A DNA stretch of 64,000 bases from Pseudomonas putida. GTDB lineage: Bacteria; Pseudomonadota; Gammaproteobacteria; Pseudomonadales; Pseudomonadaceae. The position numbers were made by a program, and so were the translations under genes. Position 1 is the first letter of the stretch, and each line of letters starts with the position of its first letter. The stretch is from NCBI GenBank assembly GCA_041071465.1, contig CP163498.1:4296001-4360000 (forward strand), in the 5' to 3' direction. Positions 31,284-40,915 of this stretch are shown here, piece by piece. Under the pieces are notes generated by a model. It was not told where the DNA came from. It was given only the letters and a program-made list of their open reading frames with translations, and made no database searches.

Positions 31284-33584
31284 ATGGTGCATCGTATCCT
31301 TGCCGGCGCCTTCGCCCTGCTCATCAGCGGCGCGGTGTTCGGGCAAGCCCCCCAGTCGAGCCCGGCTATTTCCTACACCCGGGACATTCAACCGATCTTC
31401 ACCGAGAAGTGCGTGGCCTGCCACGCCTGCAACGACGCCGCTTGCCAGCTGAAGCTGGAAAGCCCCGAAGGCGCGGTGCGCGGGGCCAGCAAGGTGCCGG
31501 TGTACCAAGGCGAGCGCAGCAAGGCGGTGCCCCCCACCCGGCTGTTCTATGACGCCCACAGCGAAGAGCAATGGCGCAAGAAGGGCTTCTACTCGGTGCT
31601 CGACAACCAGGGCAGCCAGGCCGCGTTGATGGCGCGCATGCTGGAGCTGGGCCACAAGACCCCGCTCACGCCCAACGCCAAGCTGCCCGAGGAGATCGTC
31701 CTGGGCCTGAGCCGCAACAACATGTGCCCGTTGCCCCATGAGTTCGACGCCTATGCCGGCGCCCACCCCAATGAGGGCATGCCGCTGGCGGTGACCGGGC
31801 TGACCGACAAGGAATACGACACCATGCGCCGATGGCTGGCGGCCGGTGCGCCGGTGGAGTACCAGCCGATCCAGCCGAGCGCTGCCGAAGCCAGGCAGAT
31901 CAGCGATTGGGAAGAACTGCTCAACCGCCCCGGTTCCACCGAGGCGCTGGTTGGCCGCTGGCTATACGAGCACCTGTTCCTGGCGCACATCTATTTCGTT
32001 GGCGGCGAGCAGGGCCACTTCTTCCAGTGGGTGCGCTCGCGCACGCCAAGTGGCAAGCCCGTCGACATCATTGCGACCCGTCGCCCCAACGACCCGCCGG
32101 GCACCGACTTCTACTACCGGCTGATCCCGGTACAGGGCGTGATCGTGCACAAAACGCACATCACCTACCCGATGGGGCCGCAGAAGCTCAAGCGGGTGAA
32201 GCAGTTGTTCTACGCCGGTGACTGGCATGCCGCCGCGCTGCCAGGCTACGGCCCGCGCCACCGGGCCAACCCGTTCGAAACCTTCGAGGCGATCCCGGCG
32301 GTGGCGCGCTACCAGTTCATGCTGGATAACGCCGAATACTTCGTGCGCACCTTCATCCGTGGCCCGGTGTGCCGCGGGCAGATTGCCACCGACGTGATCC
32401 GCGACAATTTCTGGGCGTTGTTCCAAGAGCCGGCCTTCGATCGCTACATCACCGATGCCAAGTACCGGGGCGAGGCTACGCCATTGCTGGCCATGCCGGG
32501 GCAGATCGATGATGTGGGCAGTGTGCTGAGCCTGTGGCACGCCTACCGCGACAAGCGCAACGAGTACGAGAAACTGCGCCGTGAAGCCTATGCCGACATG
32601 CCAGCACCCGGTTGGTCGACCTTGTGGGCCGGTAACGACAACGCGTTGCTGAGCATCTTCCGCCACTTCGACAGCGCCTCGGTGACCAAGGGCCTGATCG
32701 GTGATGTGCCGCTGACCGTGTGGCTGTTCGACTACCCGTTGTTCGAGCGCACTTATTATCAGTTGGCGGTCAACTTCGATGTGTACGGCAACGTTTCTCA
32801 CCAGTTGCAGACACGCCTGTACTTCGACCTGATCCGCAACGGCGCCGAGGTCAACTTCCTGCGCCTGATGCCTGCCGACCAGCGCAAGGCGATCCTCGGC
32901 GACTGGTACCAGAACAGCGGCAAGGTGAAGATGTGGATGGATTACGAGGACATCGACACCGATACCCCGAGCGGTATCAAGCTTGACGCGCACAACCCCA
33001 AGCGTGACTTTGGCCTGAAGCTGCTGCAGCGCACCGGCAGCCTGAATGCCGCGCCGGACCCGATCAACCGCTGCCAGGGTGCGTTCTGCTCGCGGGCGCA
33101 GGTGAGCGAGGAGTTCCGCAATGCCGAGCAGTCGCTCAGCCGCCTGGTGTCGCGCCCGGCTGCCGGGCTGAAGGTGATCAACCAGTTGCCCGAGGCGACC
33201 ATGTTGCGCATCGAAGGGCAGGGCGGGCAGCGCCAGGTTTACAGCCTGCTGCGCAACCGCGCGCATAGCAATGTGGCGTTCCTGTTGGGCGAGGCGTACC
33301 GCTACCAGCCAGGGCTGGACACGCTGACCCTGTACCCTGGGGTGCTCAGCAGCTACCCGAACTTCATCTTCAATATCCCGACCAAGGATGTGCCGGAGTT
33401 CGTCGAGGATATGGAATATGCAAAAGATGATGCGGCGAAGTTCGAGCGCATTGTCATGCGCTGGGGCGTGCGCCGCAGTCACCCCGAGTTCTGGCGCTAT
33501 TTCCATGACTTGAACAGCTTCATCAAGGAGACCGAACCGGTCGAAGCCGGGGTACTGGACATGAACCGCTATGAGAACCTCTGA
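31284..33584 (+). CDS. cti: Periplasmic fatty acid cis/trans isomerase
   Basis: Isomerises cis to trans unsaturated fatty acids in membrane phospholipids, a rapid solvent and heat response known in P. putida. From ATG 31284 (AGGA 11 bases upstream) it begins MVHRILAGAFALLISGAVFG, a signal peptide, giving 766 residues as in the known P. putida enzyme; ATG 31254 would add ten residues. The heme c site CVACH follows DIQPIFTEKC. Divergent from metH. The gene stands alone, consistent with constitutive expression. Confidence 0.94.
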   Translation: MVHRILAGAFALLISGAVFGQAPQSSPAISYTRDIQPIFTEKCVACHACNDAACQLKLESPEGAVRGASKVPVYQGERSKAVPPTRLFYDAHSEEQWRKKGFYSVLDNQGSQAALMARMLELGHKTPLTPNAKLPEEIVLGLSRNNMCPLPHEFDAYAGAHPNEGMPLAVTGLTDKEYDTMRRWLAAGAPVEYQPIQPSAAEARQISDWEELLNRPGSTEALVGRWLYEHLFLAHIYFVGGEQGHFFQWVRSRTPSGKPVDIIATRRPNDPPGTDFYYRLIPVQGVIVHKTHITYPMGPQKLKRVKQLFYAGDWHAAALPGYGPRHRANPFETFEAIPAVARYQFMLDNAEYFVRTFIRGPVCRGQIATDVIRDNFWALFQEPAFDRYITDAKYRGEATPLLAMPGQIDDVGSVLSLWHAYRDKRNEYEKLRREAYADMPAPGWSTLWAGNDNALLSIFRHFDSASVTKGLIGDVPLTVWLFDYPLFERTYYQLAVNFDVYGNVSHQLQTRLYFDLIRNGAEVNFLRLMPADQRKAILGDWYQNSGKVKMWMDYEDIDTDTPSGIKLDAHNPKRDFGLKLLQRTGSLNAAPDPINRCQGAFCSRAQVSEEFRNAEQSLSRLVSRPAAGLKVINQLPEATMLRIEGQGGQRQVYSLLRNRAHSNVAFLLGEAYRYQPGLDTLTLYPGVLSSYPNFIFNIPTKDVPEFVEDMEYAKDDAAKFERIVMRWGVRRSHPEFWRYFHDLNSFIKETEPVEAGVLDMNRYENL

Positions 33585-33691
33585 TCGGGTCAGCTGATCT
33601 TTCCGAATACCCTGCGGTCGGAATCGGTGGGTGGTCCGGGGCTGCTATGCAGCCCGAAGGCCTCAATGCACCGGCAATCTCAGGGTATTTC

Positions 33692-34726
33692 ATGCTGTAT
33701 TCGCTTCAGGCACTGCGGGCGTTCGCCGCCTGGGTGGTGGTCTGCCACCATTTCATGCAGATCTTCTTCGACTTCCATGCCACAGGCCCCATCGGCCAAC
33801 TGCTCACCGACCGTGGCGCCATAGGCGTCGACATCTTCTTCGTCATCAGCGGGCTGGTCATCTACCTGTCGACCCGCGACAAATCCATCGAGCCGCGCCA
33901 GTTCCTGCTCAATCGGGTTATGCGTATCGTCCCTGCCTACTGGTTCTACACAGCACTGATGGCCATGTTGCTGCTGGCCTTCAGCCAATGGATGCCACAT
34001 CAGGAATTCGCCTGGCGTCACCTGTTCCTGTCGCTGCTGTTCATCCCGGCGGAAAACCCCGGGGGTTATGGCCTGTACCCGACCCTGAACGTGGGCTGGA
34101 CGCTGAACTTCGAGATGTTCTTCTACCTGCTGTTCGGCCTGGCGTTCCTGGTGCGGCAACGGCACCACCTGCTGCTGGTGAGCGCTGCACTGTTGCTGGT
34201 CAGCGAGGTGCTGGGCCGTGTGGGTGTGCTCAGCCATTTCTACAACAACGACATCATCTACGAGTTCCTGCTCGGCATTGGCCTGGGTGTGCTTCATCGC
34301 CGTGGCCTGATTCGCCAAGGGCGGTGGCTGCCGCTGGTGGTGCTGGGGGTGGCAGGCCTGGCCATCTATCACTTGGATGCGTCACAGCGGTTGCTGCACT
34401 GGGGCCTGCCAAGCGCGATGATCGTGCTGGCTTTCATTGCCTTGGAGCCCGTGTTCCAGGGCAACCGGTTGCTCAAGGCGCTGGGCGACTGTTCGTACTC
34501 GGTGTACCTGGTCCATGTACTGGTGCTGTACGCCGGCTGGTTCGCCAGCCAGCGCCTGCATTTGAACCCGTACCTGGTGTTCGCCCTGTGCGTGCCGTCC
34601 ATTGGACTAATGTCGTGGTTCAGCTACCAGTGGCTGGAGCGCGGCCTGTACCGGCGCATGCAAGCCTGGCTGGCGGCGCCACGGGAGCCGGCGCCTGAAT
34701 ATGCGCTTTCCCGAGTCAAATACTAG
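33692..34726 (+). CDS. Membrane acyltransferase, family 3
   Basis: OafA/NodX-type integral membrane O-acyltransferase with about ten helices. N-terminal signature LQALRAFAAWVVVCHHF contains the catalytic-type His. It continues with GAIGVDIFFVISGLVIYLSTRD and RVMRIVPAYWFYT, and the late motif LGDCSYSVYLVHVLVLY. ATG 33692; 344 residues, lacking a C-terminal SGNH domain. Likely decorates a surface glycan; the acceptor is unknown. No glycan genes are beside it. Confidence 0.88.
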   Translation: MLYSLQALRAFAAWVVVCHHFMQIFFDFHATGPIGQLLTDRGAIGVDIFFVISGLVIYLSTRDKSIEPRQFLLNRVMRIVPAYWFYTALMAMLLLAFSQWMPHQEFAWRHLFLSLLFIPAENPGGYGLYPTLNVGWTLNFEMFFYLLFGLAFLVRQRHHLLLVSAALLLVSEVLGRVGVLSHFYNNDIIYEFLLGIGLGVLHRRGLIRQGRWLPLVVLGVAGLAIYHLDASQRLLHWGLPSAMIVLAFIALEPVFQGNRLLKALGDCSYSVYLVHVLVLYAGWFASQRLHLNPYLVFALCVPSIGLMSWFSYQWLERGLYRRMQAWLAAPREPAPEYALSRVKY

Positions 34727-34775
34727 GACTTTGTTCGAAGGCTGGGTTGGCGTACACTTGGCGGCAAGTCTGTGA

Positions 34776-35369
<594 letters not shown>

Positions 35370-35438
35370 GGCTTACGCGCCTGCGGGGCGGCTCTCTTAG
35401 CAACAAAGTGTTACGGTTTCAACCCCTGCGACAACAGG

Positions 35439-35465
35439 CCGCAGCCCGTATTCAAAGGGCTGCGG
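35439..35465. other. Perfect nine-base hairpin in the nfuA-sco1 intergenic region
   Basis: Arms CCGCAGCCC and GGGCTGCGG with a nine-base loop GTATTCAAA. No T tract follows, so I do not call it a classical terminator. It could end nfuA transcripts or be a leader structure for sco1, whose start lies 112 bases downstream. Confidence 0.5.
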
Positions 35466-35576
35466 GCCATCAGCGCCTTGGTCGGGTAGAACCCCTCTGG
35501 GTGTCATGCCAGAATGCCCCGGTTTTTCGACCGGCCCGTCCCGAGGGCCGGCACCTTCCCTGTAAAGGATGGTTTC

Positions 35577-36185
35577 ATGAATGATCTTTTGACCCGGCGT
35601 GCGGTTGTCGCCGGCATGGGCGTTCTCGGGCTTGGTCTGCTCGCAGGCTGCAGCCCGGCCCGGGGGCTCGAGTTCAAGTACGGCAAGAACATGAGCAACG
35701 AAATCCTTGGGCGCAAGTTCAGCCTCAAAGACCCGCAAGGTAACGTGCGCACCCTGTCGAGCTTCTACGGCAGCATGCCGATGGTGTTCTTCGGCTTCAC
35801 CCAGTGCCCGGCTGTCTGCCCGACCACGCTGGCGCGTGCGGCACAAATCCGCAAGTTGCTGCGCGGCCGTGATCGCGACCTGTTCCAGGTGGTGTTCATC
35901 ACCCTGGACCCTGAGCGCGACACCCCCGAGGTGCTCGATGCCTATGTCAAGGCCTTCGACCCTACGTTCACCGCGCTGACCGGCACCCCCGAAGAAATCG
36001 CCGCGGTGGCCAAGGAATTCAAGGTGTTTTACGAAAAGGTCCCGGCCGGGGACACCTACACCATCTCTCATTCGTCCACCAGCTACGTCTACGATACACG
36101 TGGCACCCTGCGCCTGAGCCTGGGCCATTCCCTGAACGCCAAGGAATGCGCCGAAGACCTGGTCACCCTGATGGAGATCTGCTGA
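35577..36185 (+). CDS. SCO1/SenC copper chaperone lipoprotein
   Basis: Membrane-anchored thioredoxin-fold protein that helps load copper into the CuA site of cytochrome oxidase. ATG 35577 follows AAAGGAT. Lipobox LLAGC (Cys25), copper ligands Cys77-x3-Cys81 in FTQCPAVCPTT and the His of TISHSSTSYVYD. 202 residues. The next gene, a PCu(A)C chaperone, begins directly after its stop. This pairing is the standard CuA assembly unit. Confidence 0.92.
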   Translation: MNDLLTRRAVVAGMGVLGLGLLAGCSPARGLEFKYGKNMSNEILGRKFSLKDPQGNVRTLSSFYGSMPMVFFGFTQCPAVCPTTLARAAQIRKLLRGRDRDLFQVVFITLDPERDTPEVLDAYVKAFDPTFTALTGTPEEIAAVAKEFKVFYEKVPAGDTYTISHSSTSYVYDTRGTLRLSLGHSLNAKECAEDLVTLMEIC

Positions 36186-36668
36186 ATGTCGATGCAACCG
36201 ATCAAACGCGGCCTGGCTGCCCTGGCACTGATGGGCCTGGCCTTGCCGGCACTGGCCCAGACCACCGTGAGCGATGCCTGGGTCCGCGCCAGCGTGCCGC
36301 ACCAGCAGTCCACCGGTGCTTTCATGACCCTGACCGCCAGCAGCGACAGCAAGCTGGTGAGCGTGGCATCGCCCGTGGCCAAGACCGTGCAGGTGCACGA
36401 GATGACCATGAACGGCGACGTGATGGGCATGCGTGAGGTCAAGGCCGTCGAACTGCCGGCCGGCAAGGCAGTGACCCTGGACCCGAATGGCCTGCATGTG
36501 ATGCTGATGGGCCTGAACAATCAGGTGAAGGAAGGCGAAAAAGTACCGCTGACCCTGACCATCGAAGATGCCAAGGGTGGCAAGGAAACCCTGGACGTAC
36601 AGGCTGAGGTGCGTGCGCTCAACGCCGAGGCGGGCGGTGGGCATGATCACATGCACATGAAGCACTGA
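36186..36668 (+). CDS. PCu(A)C periplasmic copper chaperone
   Basis: 160-residue exported protein (signal peptide ending LPALAQ) with the PCuAC copper motif: HEM in VHEMTMNGDVMGM, then HVM in DPNGLHVMLMG. The C-terminal tail GGGHDHMHMKH adds extra His and Met, as in extended PCuAC proteins that can bind both copper oxidation states. Co-transcribed with the SCO gene. A terminator follows at 36675. Confidence 0.92.
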   Translation: MSMQPIKRGLAALALMGLALPALAQTTVSDAWVRASVPHQQSTGAFMTLTASSDSKLVSVASPVAKTVQVHEMTMNGDVMGMREVKAVELPAGKAVTLDPNGLHVMLMGLNNQVKEGEKVPLTLTIEDAKGGKETLDVQAEVRALNAEAGGGHDHMHMKH

Positions 36669-36674
36669 CAGATC

Positions 36675-36703
36675 AAAGGGCCGCGTTCAGCGGCCCTTTT
36701 TTT
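36675..36703 (+). terminator. Rho-independent terminator after the PCu(A)C gene
   Basis: AAAGGGCCGC, loop GTTCA, GCGGCCCTTT, then a seven-base T run. Confidence 0.92.
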
Positions 36704-36714
36704 AGCTGCGCCTT

Positions 36715-36942
36715 TCAGCTACGAAAGCGTGGCAGCGGCCTGTCGAGGGTCAGCGAGGTCAAGGTCTTGCGGACCTGGGCTTCGTCGGCCTCCAGGGCCT
36801 TGAGACTGGCGCGGATCTTGCCGGCAGCGGGCACATCGCCCTGCCGGTCGATCCAGTCGGCAATCTCCTTGCAGGCACTGCTCAGGCAGGCTTGGCGCTG
36901 GTTCATCAGTGACAGCAGGGTGGTGAGATCTCTTTCAGACAT
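36715..36942 (-). CDS. Small hypothetical helical protein
   Basis: 75-residue soluble protein (MSERDLTTLLSLMNQRQACLS...), predicted mostly helical, with two Cys in the first 25 residues and a basic C-terminus (LDRPLPRFRS). ATG 36942 follows GGAGGATCC, a very strong site. I do not recognise a family. It lies downstream of the AraC gene, on the same strand. Confidence 0.65.
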   Translation of the reverse strand: MSERDLTTLLSLMNQRQACLSSACKEIADWIDRQGDVPAAGKIRASLKALEADEAQVRKTLTSLTLDRPLPRFRS

Positions 36943-37014
36943 GGCAGGATCCTCCATTCAGCCTTGTCAGTGTAGCAGCGGCTGGCCGGCTTGCCTGAGG
37001 CTGGATGTCGCAGC

Positions 37015-37848
37015 TCAGCCTGGCAGGCAAGCGCTGCGATAGGCCCCGGGTGTCACCCCGTATGCCTGCTTGAATTGCCGGCTCAAATGGCTCTGGTCGG
37101 CAAACCCCAGGTCGAACGCCACCTGCGAAGCAGCAAAGCCGCACTTCAACATTTCCCGCGCGCGGGCCAGGCGCCGCTGCTTCAGCCAGGCGTGCGGCGG
37201 CAGGCCGGTGGCCTGGCGAAACACCCGGGCGAAATGGAACGGCGACAGGTTGACCGCCGCCGCCAGCGCTTCGAGCGAGGGTGGGTCGGCCAGTTGGCTT
37301 TCCAGCAGTTCGCGGGCGCGGGCCACGGCCAGTGGCTCGTGGCCGGGGGCAGAGGGTTCAGCGCATTGCCCGTGTCGTTGCACCAAGGCCAGCACCGCCT
37401 GACGCCAGGCGGTCTGCTGTTGCAGGGCACTGGCGCCAGTTTCGGACAGCTGATGCAGCTGGCTGAAGGCGATCGCCAGGGCCGCGTCATGGATCACGCT
37501 GTCCTTGAAGCTCGGCATGCCATGGCGGCCCAGCTCCAATTCGTCGAGCACGCCCGTGACCCGCGCGTGCTCGGGGTAGAAGCCGCGGTAGCGCCACCCC
37601 GCTTCGTGGGCTGTGGCGCCGGTATGCAGCTCGTCGGGGTTGATCAGCACCATGCTGCCGACCGGCGCCAAGTGCTCGCTGCCACGGTGCCAGAAACGCT
37701 GGGCGCCGGACTCGATCACGGTGAACACATAGCCTTCGTGCACATGCGGGGCAAAGCGCTGCTGGAAATAGCGCGCGTGCAGCATCTCGACGTCGCCCAG
37801 GGCCGGCGCCTGCCAGAGGTGTGTCTGCTCGCGCAGGGGCGTGTTCAT
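37015..37848 (-). CDS. AraC-type regulator linked to azlCD
   Basis: Cupin-like N-terminal sensor (HARYFQQRFAPHVHEGYVFTVIESG) and a C-terminal AraC domain (LEALAAAVNLSPFHFARVFRQATGLPPHAWLKQRRLARAREMLK, spread over about residues 180-225, then FADQSHLSRQFKQAYGVTPGAYR). ATG 37848 overlaps the azlD stop (ATGA), so it is the third gene of the azlC-azlD-araC operon and probably controls the exporter. 277 residues. Confidence 0.88.
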   Translation of the reverse strand: MNTPLREQTHLWQAPALGDVEMLHARYFQQRFAPHVHEGYVFTVIESGAQRFWHRGSEHLAPVGSMVLINPDELHTGATAHEAGWRYRGFYPEHARVTGVLDELELGRHGMPSFKDSVIHDAALAIAFSQLHQLSETGASALQQQTAWRQAVLALVQRHGQCAEPSAPGHEPLAVARARELLESQLADPPSLEALAAAVNLSPFHFARVFRQATGLPPHAWLKQRRLARAREMLKCGFAASQVAFDLGFADQSHLSRQFKQAYGVTPGAYRSACLPG

Positions 37849-38159
37849 GCCAGCCAGCTGCGCAGGAGGAAGAAGATCAACATGCTCACCAGCATGCTGA
37901 GCAATACGCTGCGGGTCAATAACACCAGGGCGATGGCCACCAGTGAGCCCAGCAGGTAGGGGTTGGTCAGGCTCAGGTTGAGCTGGTGCTCGGGCATGAA
38001 AATGATCGGGCCGCAAATGGCGGTGAGCATACCCGGCACGGCAAAACCGAGGAACTGCCGGGCATTGGAGCTCAGGCGCAAGGGCAGGCGCGGCTCCAGG
38101 AATGCATAGCGGTTGAGGAACACGATGGCGCCCATGGCGAAAATCAGGATCCAGGTCAT
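37845..38159 (-). CDS. azlD: AzlD family branched-chain amino acid exporter small subunit
   Basis: 104 residues with three or four hydrophobic segments (MTWILIFAMGAIVFLNRYAF, then ARQFLGFAVPGMLTAICGPIIF). Together with AzlC forms an inner membrane exporter of branched-chain amino acids or analogues. The start overlaps the azlC stop; the AraC gene overlaps its stop. Confidence 0.88.
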   Translation of the reverse strand: MTWILIFAMGAIVFLNRYAFLEPRLPLRLSSNARQFLGFAVPGMLTAICGPIIFMPEHQLNLSLTNPYLLGSLVAIALVLLTRSVLLSMLVSMLIFFLLRSWLA

Positions 38160-38847
38160 GCGCGGGCTCCGGTGAATTTCTGACAGATGAACCCGGCGCT
38201 CATGCCCAGCAGGCCTGCGGCGACCAGGGCGGTTTCCCAATGCCAGTAGCTGAACAGCACCGAGCAGAACAGCGACACGGCGACGCACACCACCGTGGCC
38301 AGGTTGCGCACCAGCGGTGCGATCAGGGCGACGAAGGTGGCGACGATGGAGAAATCCAGGCCGAACTGGTCCAGGTGGGGAATGCTCTGGCCCAGAAGGA
38401 TGCCGGCCAGGGTGAACAGGTTCCAGGCGATGTAGAAGGTCAGGCCCACCCCAAGGGCATACCAGCGGTTGAACTGCTGCTGGTCGTACTGGCTGGTCAG
38501 GGCGAAGAACTCGTCGGTCAGCAGAAAGCCCAGGCCCAAGCGCCAGCGCAGCGGCTGGCTGGACAGTACCGGGCGCATCGACAGGCCATACAGCAGGTGC
38601 TGAGAGGTCAACAGCAGGGTGGTGAGCAGGATCGACGCCAGGTTTGCGCCGCCCTTGAGCATGCCGATAGCCACCAGTTGCGCGGCACCAGCGAAGACGA
38701 TGGCCGACAGCCCTTGCCCCTGCCAGGCGCTGAGGTTGGCCTCGATGGCCATGGAACCGGCCAGCAGGCCCCGGGGGCGACGGCCAGGGACAACGGGAGA
38801 ATGGCGATGGCGCCGTGGAGAAAAGCTTGGCGAGCGATGTGGGGCAT
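38156..38847 (-). CDS. azlC: AzlC family amino acid exporter large subunit, frameshifted
   Basis: Membrane permease with ATG 38847 (MPHIARQAFLHGAIAILPLSLAVAP). The frame then changes at + strand GGGGG 38773-38777; adding one base gives RGLLAGSMAIEANLSAWQGQGLSAIVFAGAAQLVAIGMLKGG, the conserved AzlC core. The rest includes LLTSQHLLYGLSM and LLTDEFFALTSQ. Repaired length 230 residues. The long open frame running from 38881 is an artefact of the break. Confidence 0.85.
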
Positions 38848-38960
38848 GATGGCTGCAATGCTGTACTTGGCAGGCCAGCATGCCAGACGGAGCAGCGGGG
38901 ATGGCTTGAACGATCTTGCTGGTCGACGCGGCTTCTACAAGGATCGCGGCCGGCCGAGGG

Positions 38961-39647
38961 CTATGGGTGGCTGGTCAGGTGCTGTTGCGCCGTCACGCAG
39001 CCGTTGATGTCCACGGCCTTCTGCAACAGGCTCAGGCGGTGCTGTGGGTCGAGGTCGCCAAGCAGGCGGTACACCTCGGCCTGGTAGTCGCGCTGGCGCC
39101 CCCACAGCATTTCCAGGCCTTGTGGCCGGCTGCGGTTGCAAGCCAGGCGGGTGGCCGGTTGCGGGTAGTAGGGGGCGTACACGGTGGCCATGTTGGGGAT
39201 GGCCTCCAGTGCTGCGCGGTATTCGTTACTGGCGTTGTAGGGCCGGCACCAGGTGGCGATGGCTGGCGCGGGTGCGGCAAAACCCTGCTGGAGGCTGGCC
39301 TCGAGCAACGGGCAGGCGGCATCTGCAATTTGCGCGGCGGGCAGGTAGGTCATGTAGTACAGCGCCAGGCGGTACTGCGCGACCGGGTGGCCCAGCTCCA
39401 CCGACTTTTTCAGCAGGGCGACCGCTGTCGGCAAGGTGTGGGCCATGGCCTGGCCCTGGCGGCTAAGCTCGGGGTCGTCGCCCACGGCGGTCCGCAGCGT
39501 GCTGGCACCGTCATCCTGGTTGTCGGCTTGCTCCAGCAGGGGTAAGGCCTGGCGGTAGAGCAGGTCGGCATGAGGGTCGATGTGCACTTCCAGCGCGTGC
39601 CCAGCCAGCGGTAACAGCGCGATCAACAGCGGGGGCAAGCGACGCAT
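38961..39647 (-). CDS. Exported Sel1/TPR-like protein
   Basis: 228 residues from ATG 39647 (GTG 39656 also possible). Signal peptide MRRLPPLLIALLPLAGHALE. The mature part has a Sel1-like helical repeat (AVALLKKSVELGHPVAQYRLALYYM) and a second helix pair; it ends QQHLTSHP. Several Cys residues (DAACPLLEA, ATWCRPYN, RLACNRS, INGCVT) fit a disulfide-linked periplasmic protein. Function unknown; TPR proteins usually mediate protein contacts. Confidence 0.7.
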   Translation of the reverse strand: MRRLPPLLIALLPLAGHALEVHIDPHADLLYRQALPLLEQADNQDDGASTLRTAVGDDPELSRQGQAMAHTLPTAVALLKKSVELGHPVAQYRLALYYMTYLPAAQIADAACPLLEASLQQGFAAPAPAIATWCRPYNASNEYRAALEAIPNMATVYAPYYPQPATRLACNRSRPQGLEMLWGRQRDYQAEVYRLLGDLDPQHRLSLLQKAVDINGCVTAQQHLTSHP

Positions 39648-39794
39648 GCGGCTCACAGGCGAACCCCAGGGGCGGCCAGACAAGGATGGACGGCTTCGAT
39701 GTTCATGGCGGTCAAGCGTACGCCTCAGGCAAATCGGAACGACGGCATATTCTAGCCACCCAAGGGGGCTGGCCGGAAGACCACTCGGCATCTG

Positions 39795-40877
39795 TCAGAC
39801 GAGCTTGATTGGCGTAACCTTGCGCTGGGCGTGTTTTTCCTGGGCCAAGCCAAGCTTGGCGGTGATTACCTTGGCCAGTGCGTTGTTGCCCAGATCGTTC
39901 AGGTGCAGGCGATCGATGAACAGGTCTGCGCCGAACACGGGCGAGCTGTTGAGCATGCAGTTCATGTCGTAGCAGGGCACCGGGTCGGCCTGGCTCTTGA
40001 TGCGGCGGAAAAACGCCGAGTGCAGTTGGCTGTCGAAGGCGCCTTCCAGCAGCCGGTCGAAGTTTGCCGGTTGTTGCTGCAGCGCGGCCAGCATGGCCTG
40101 CTCGCCAGCGGGCAGGGTATCCCGGCACCAGGGTAGTAACGGTTGCAGGATGAAAGTGAGGGTGGCGTGGCTGTCTGCCAGCAGCCGGTCCCATTGGCGC
40201 AAGGTACGGCCAATGTTGTCGGCGGCACGAGCCAGGCGCTTTTCCGGGGGCGACAGCGGCCAGCTGACCGGGGCTGCGACCGCAGGCGTGGCCAAGGCCT
40301 GGCCAATGCGCCGCCACAGCGACTGCCGACGCAACGGTGCGGTGGCCTGCATGCCTTCGCTGAAACTGTTGAGAAAGGCCTGGTAGGCCTTGGCGTGTTG
40401 TGGATCGTTGGGGCTGGCGAGAACTTCGCACAGGGCTTCGTGGGCCAGGCTGTTGAGGCCGCTGAGCACCACCACGTGGCCGAGCTGGCCAAGGCGGTGC
40501 TGGTGGGTCAGGAACATCAGCAGCTCCTGGCTGGCATTGAGCCCGCAGCCGGCCAGGCTCAGCCAGACTTCGCCGGTGAGCATCGACAGGTGCGAAGCCA
40601 CCGTGTGTTCGTCGGAACTGGCGCCAATGCCCAGCGCCGTGGAGCCACCGACCAGCAGGTTGATGCGCGAAGCACCGCCGCGCTCGGCCGGCGAAAAGCG
40701 CTTGCCGGCGCAATGGCTGTAGCGCAGGCCGAGTGCGTCGGTGTTGATGGTGCCGGAGCGGTAGCCGGTTTCGTGCACATGCACGGTGTGTGGGGCACGC
40801 CGACTGCCCAGCAGCAGAAAACGCTGGTAGTCCTGCTGCAACGGCGAAGGAGACGGGCTCGTGTCAGTCGCGGTCAT
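39795..40877 (-). CDS. SGNH/GDSL-like hydrolase in the YqcI-LysE operon
   Basis: 360 residues from ATG 40877 (GGAGAG upstream). Block I is LLVGGSTALGIGASSDEHTVASHL with candidate nucleophile Ser79; the Gly of block II lies in SLAGCGLNASQELL; block III in VVLSGLNSLAHEAL; and block V is FIDRLHLNDLGNNALA (Asp-x-x-His). No signal peptide, so cytosolic. An esterase or acyl-hydrolase role fits, but the substrate is unknown. It is third in the operon after the YqcI/YcgG and LysE genes (38-base gap from lysE-type gene). Confidence 0.75.
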   Translation of the reverse strand: MTATDTSPSPSPLQQDYQRFLLLGSRRAPHTVHVHETGYRSGTINTDALGLRYSHCAGKRFSPAERGGASRINLLVGGSTALGIGASSDEHTVASHLSMLTGEVWLSLAGCGLNASQELLMFLTHQHRLGQLGHVVVLSGLNSLAHEALCEVLASPNDPQHAKAYQAFLNSFSEGMQATAPLRRQSLWRRIGQALATPAVAAPVSWPLSPPEKRLARAADNIGRTLRQWDRLLADSHATLTFILQPLLPWCRDTLPAGEQAMLAALQQQPANFDRLLEGAFDSQLHSAFFRRIKSQADPVPCYDMNCMLNSSPVFGADLFIDRLHLNDLGNNALAKVITAKLGLAQEKHAQRKVTPIKLV

Positions 40878-40915
40878 GCTCTCTCCTCCGGTTGTTCGGG
40901 TGCTGCGTTTCACGT

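Noticed and set aside
31962..33506. 514-codon minus-strand frame opposite cti
   Set aside because: Shadow of the cti codon pattern; no recognisable domain.
37845..38858. A 337-codon azlC-azlD fusion in one frame
   Set aside because: The upstream part is out of the AzlC frame; the true azlC reading is in the neighbouring frame, so the fusion is an artefact.
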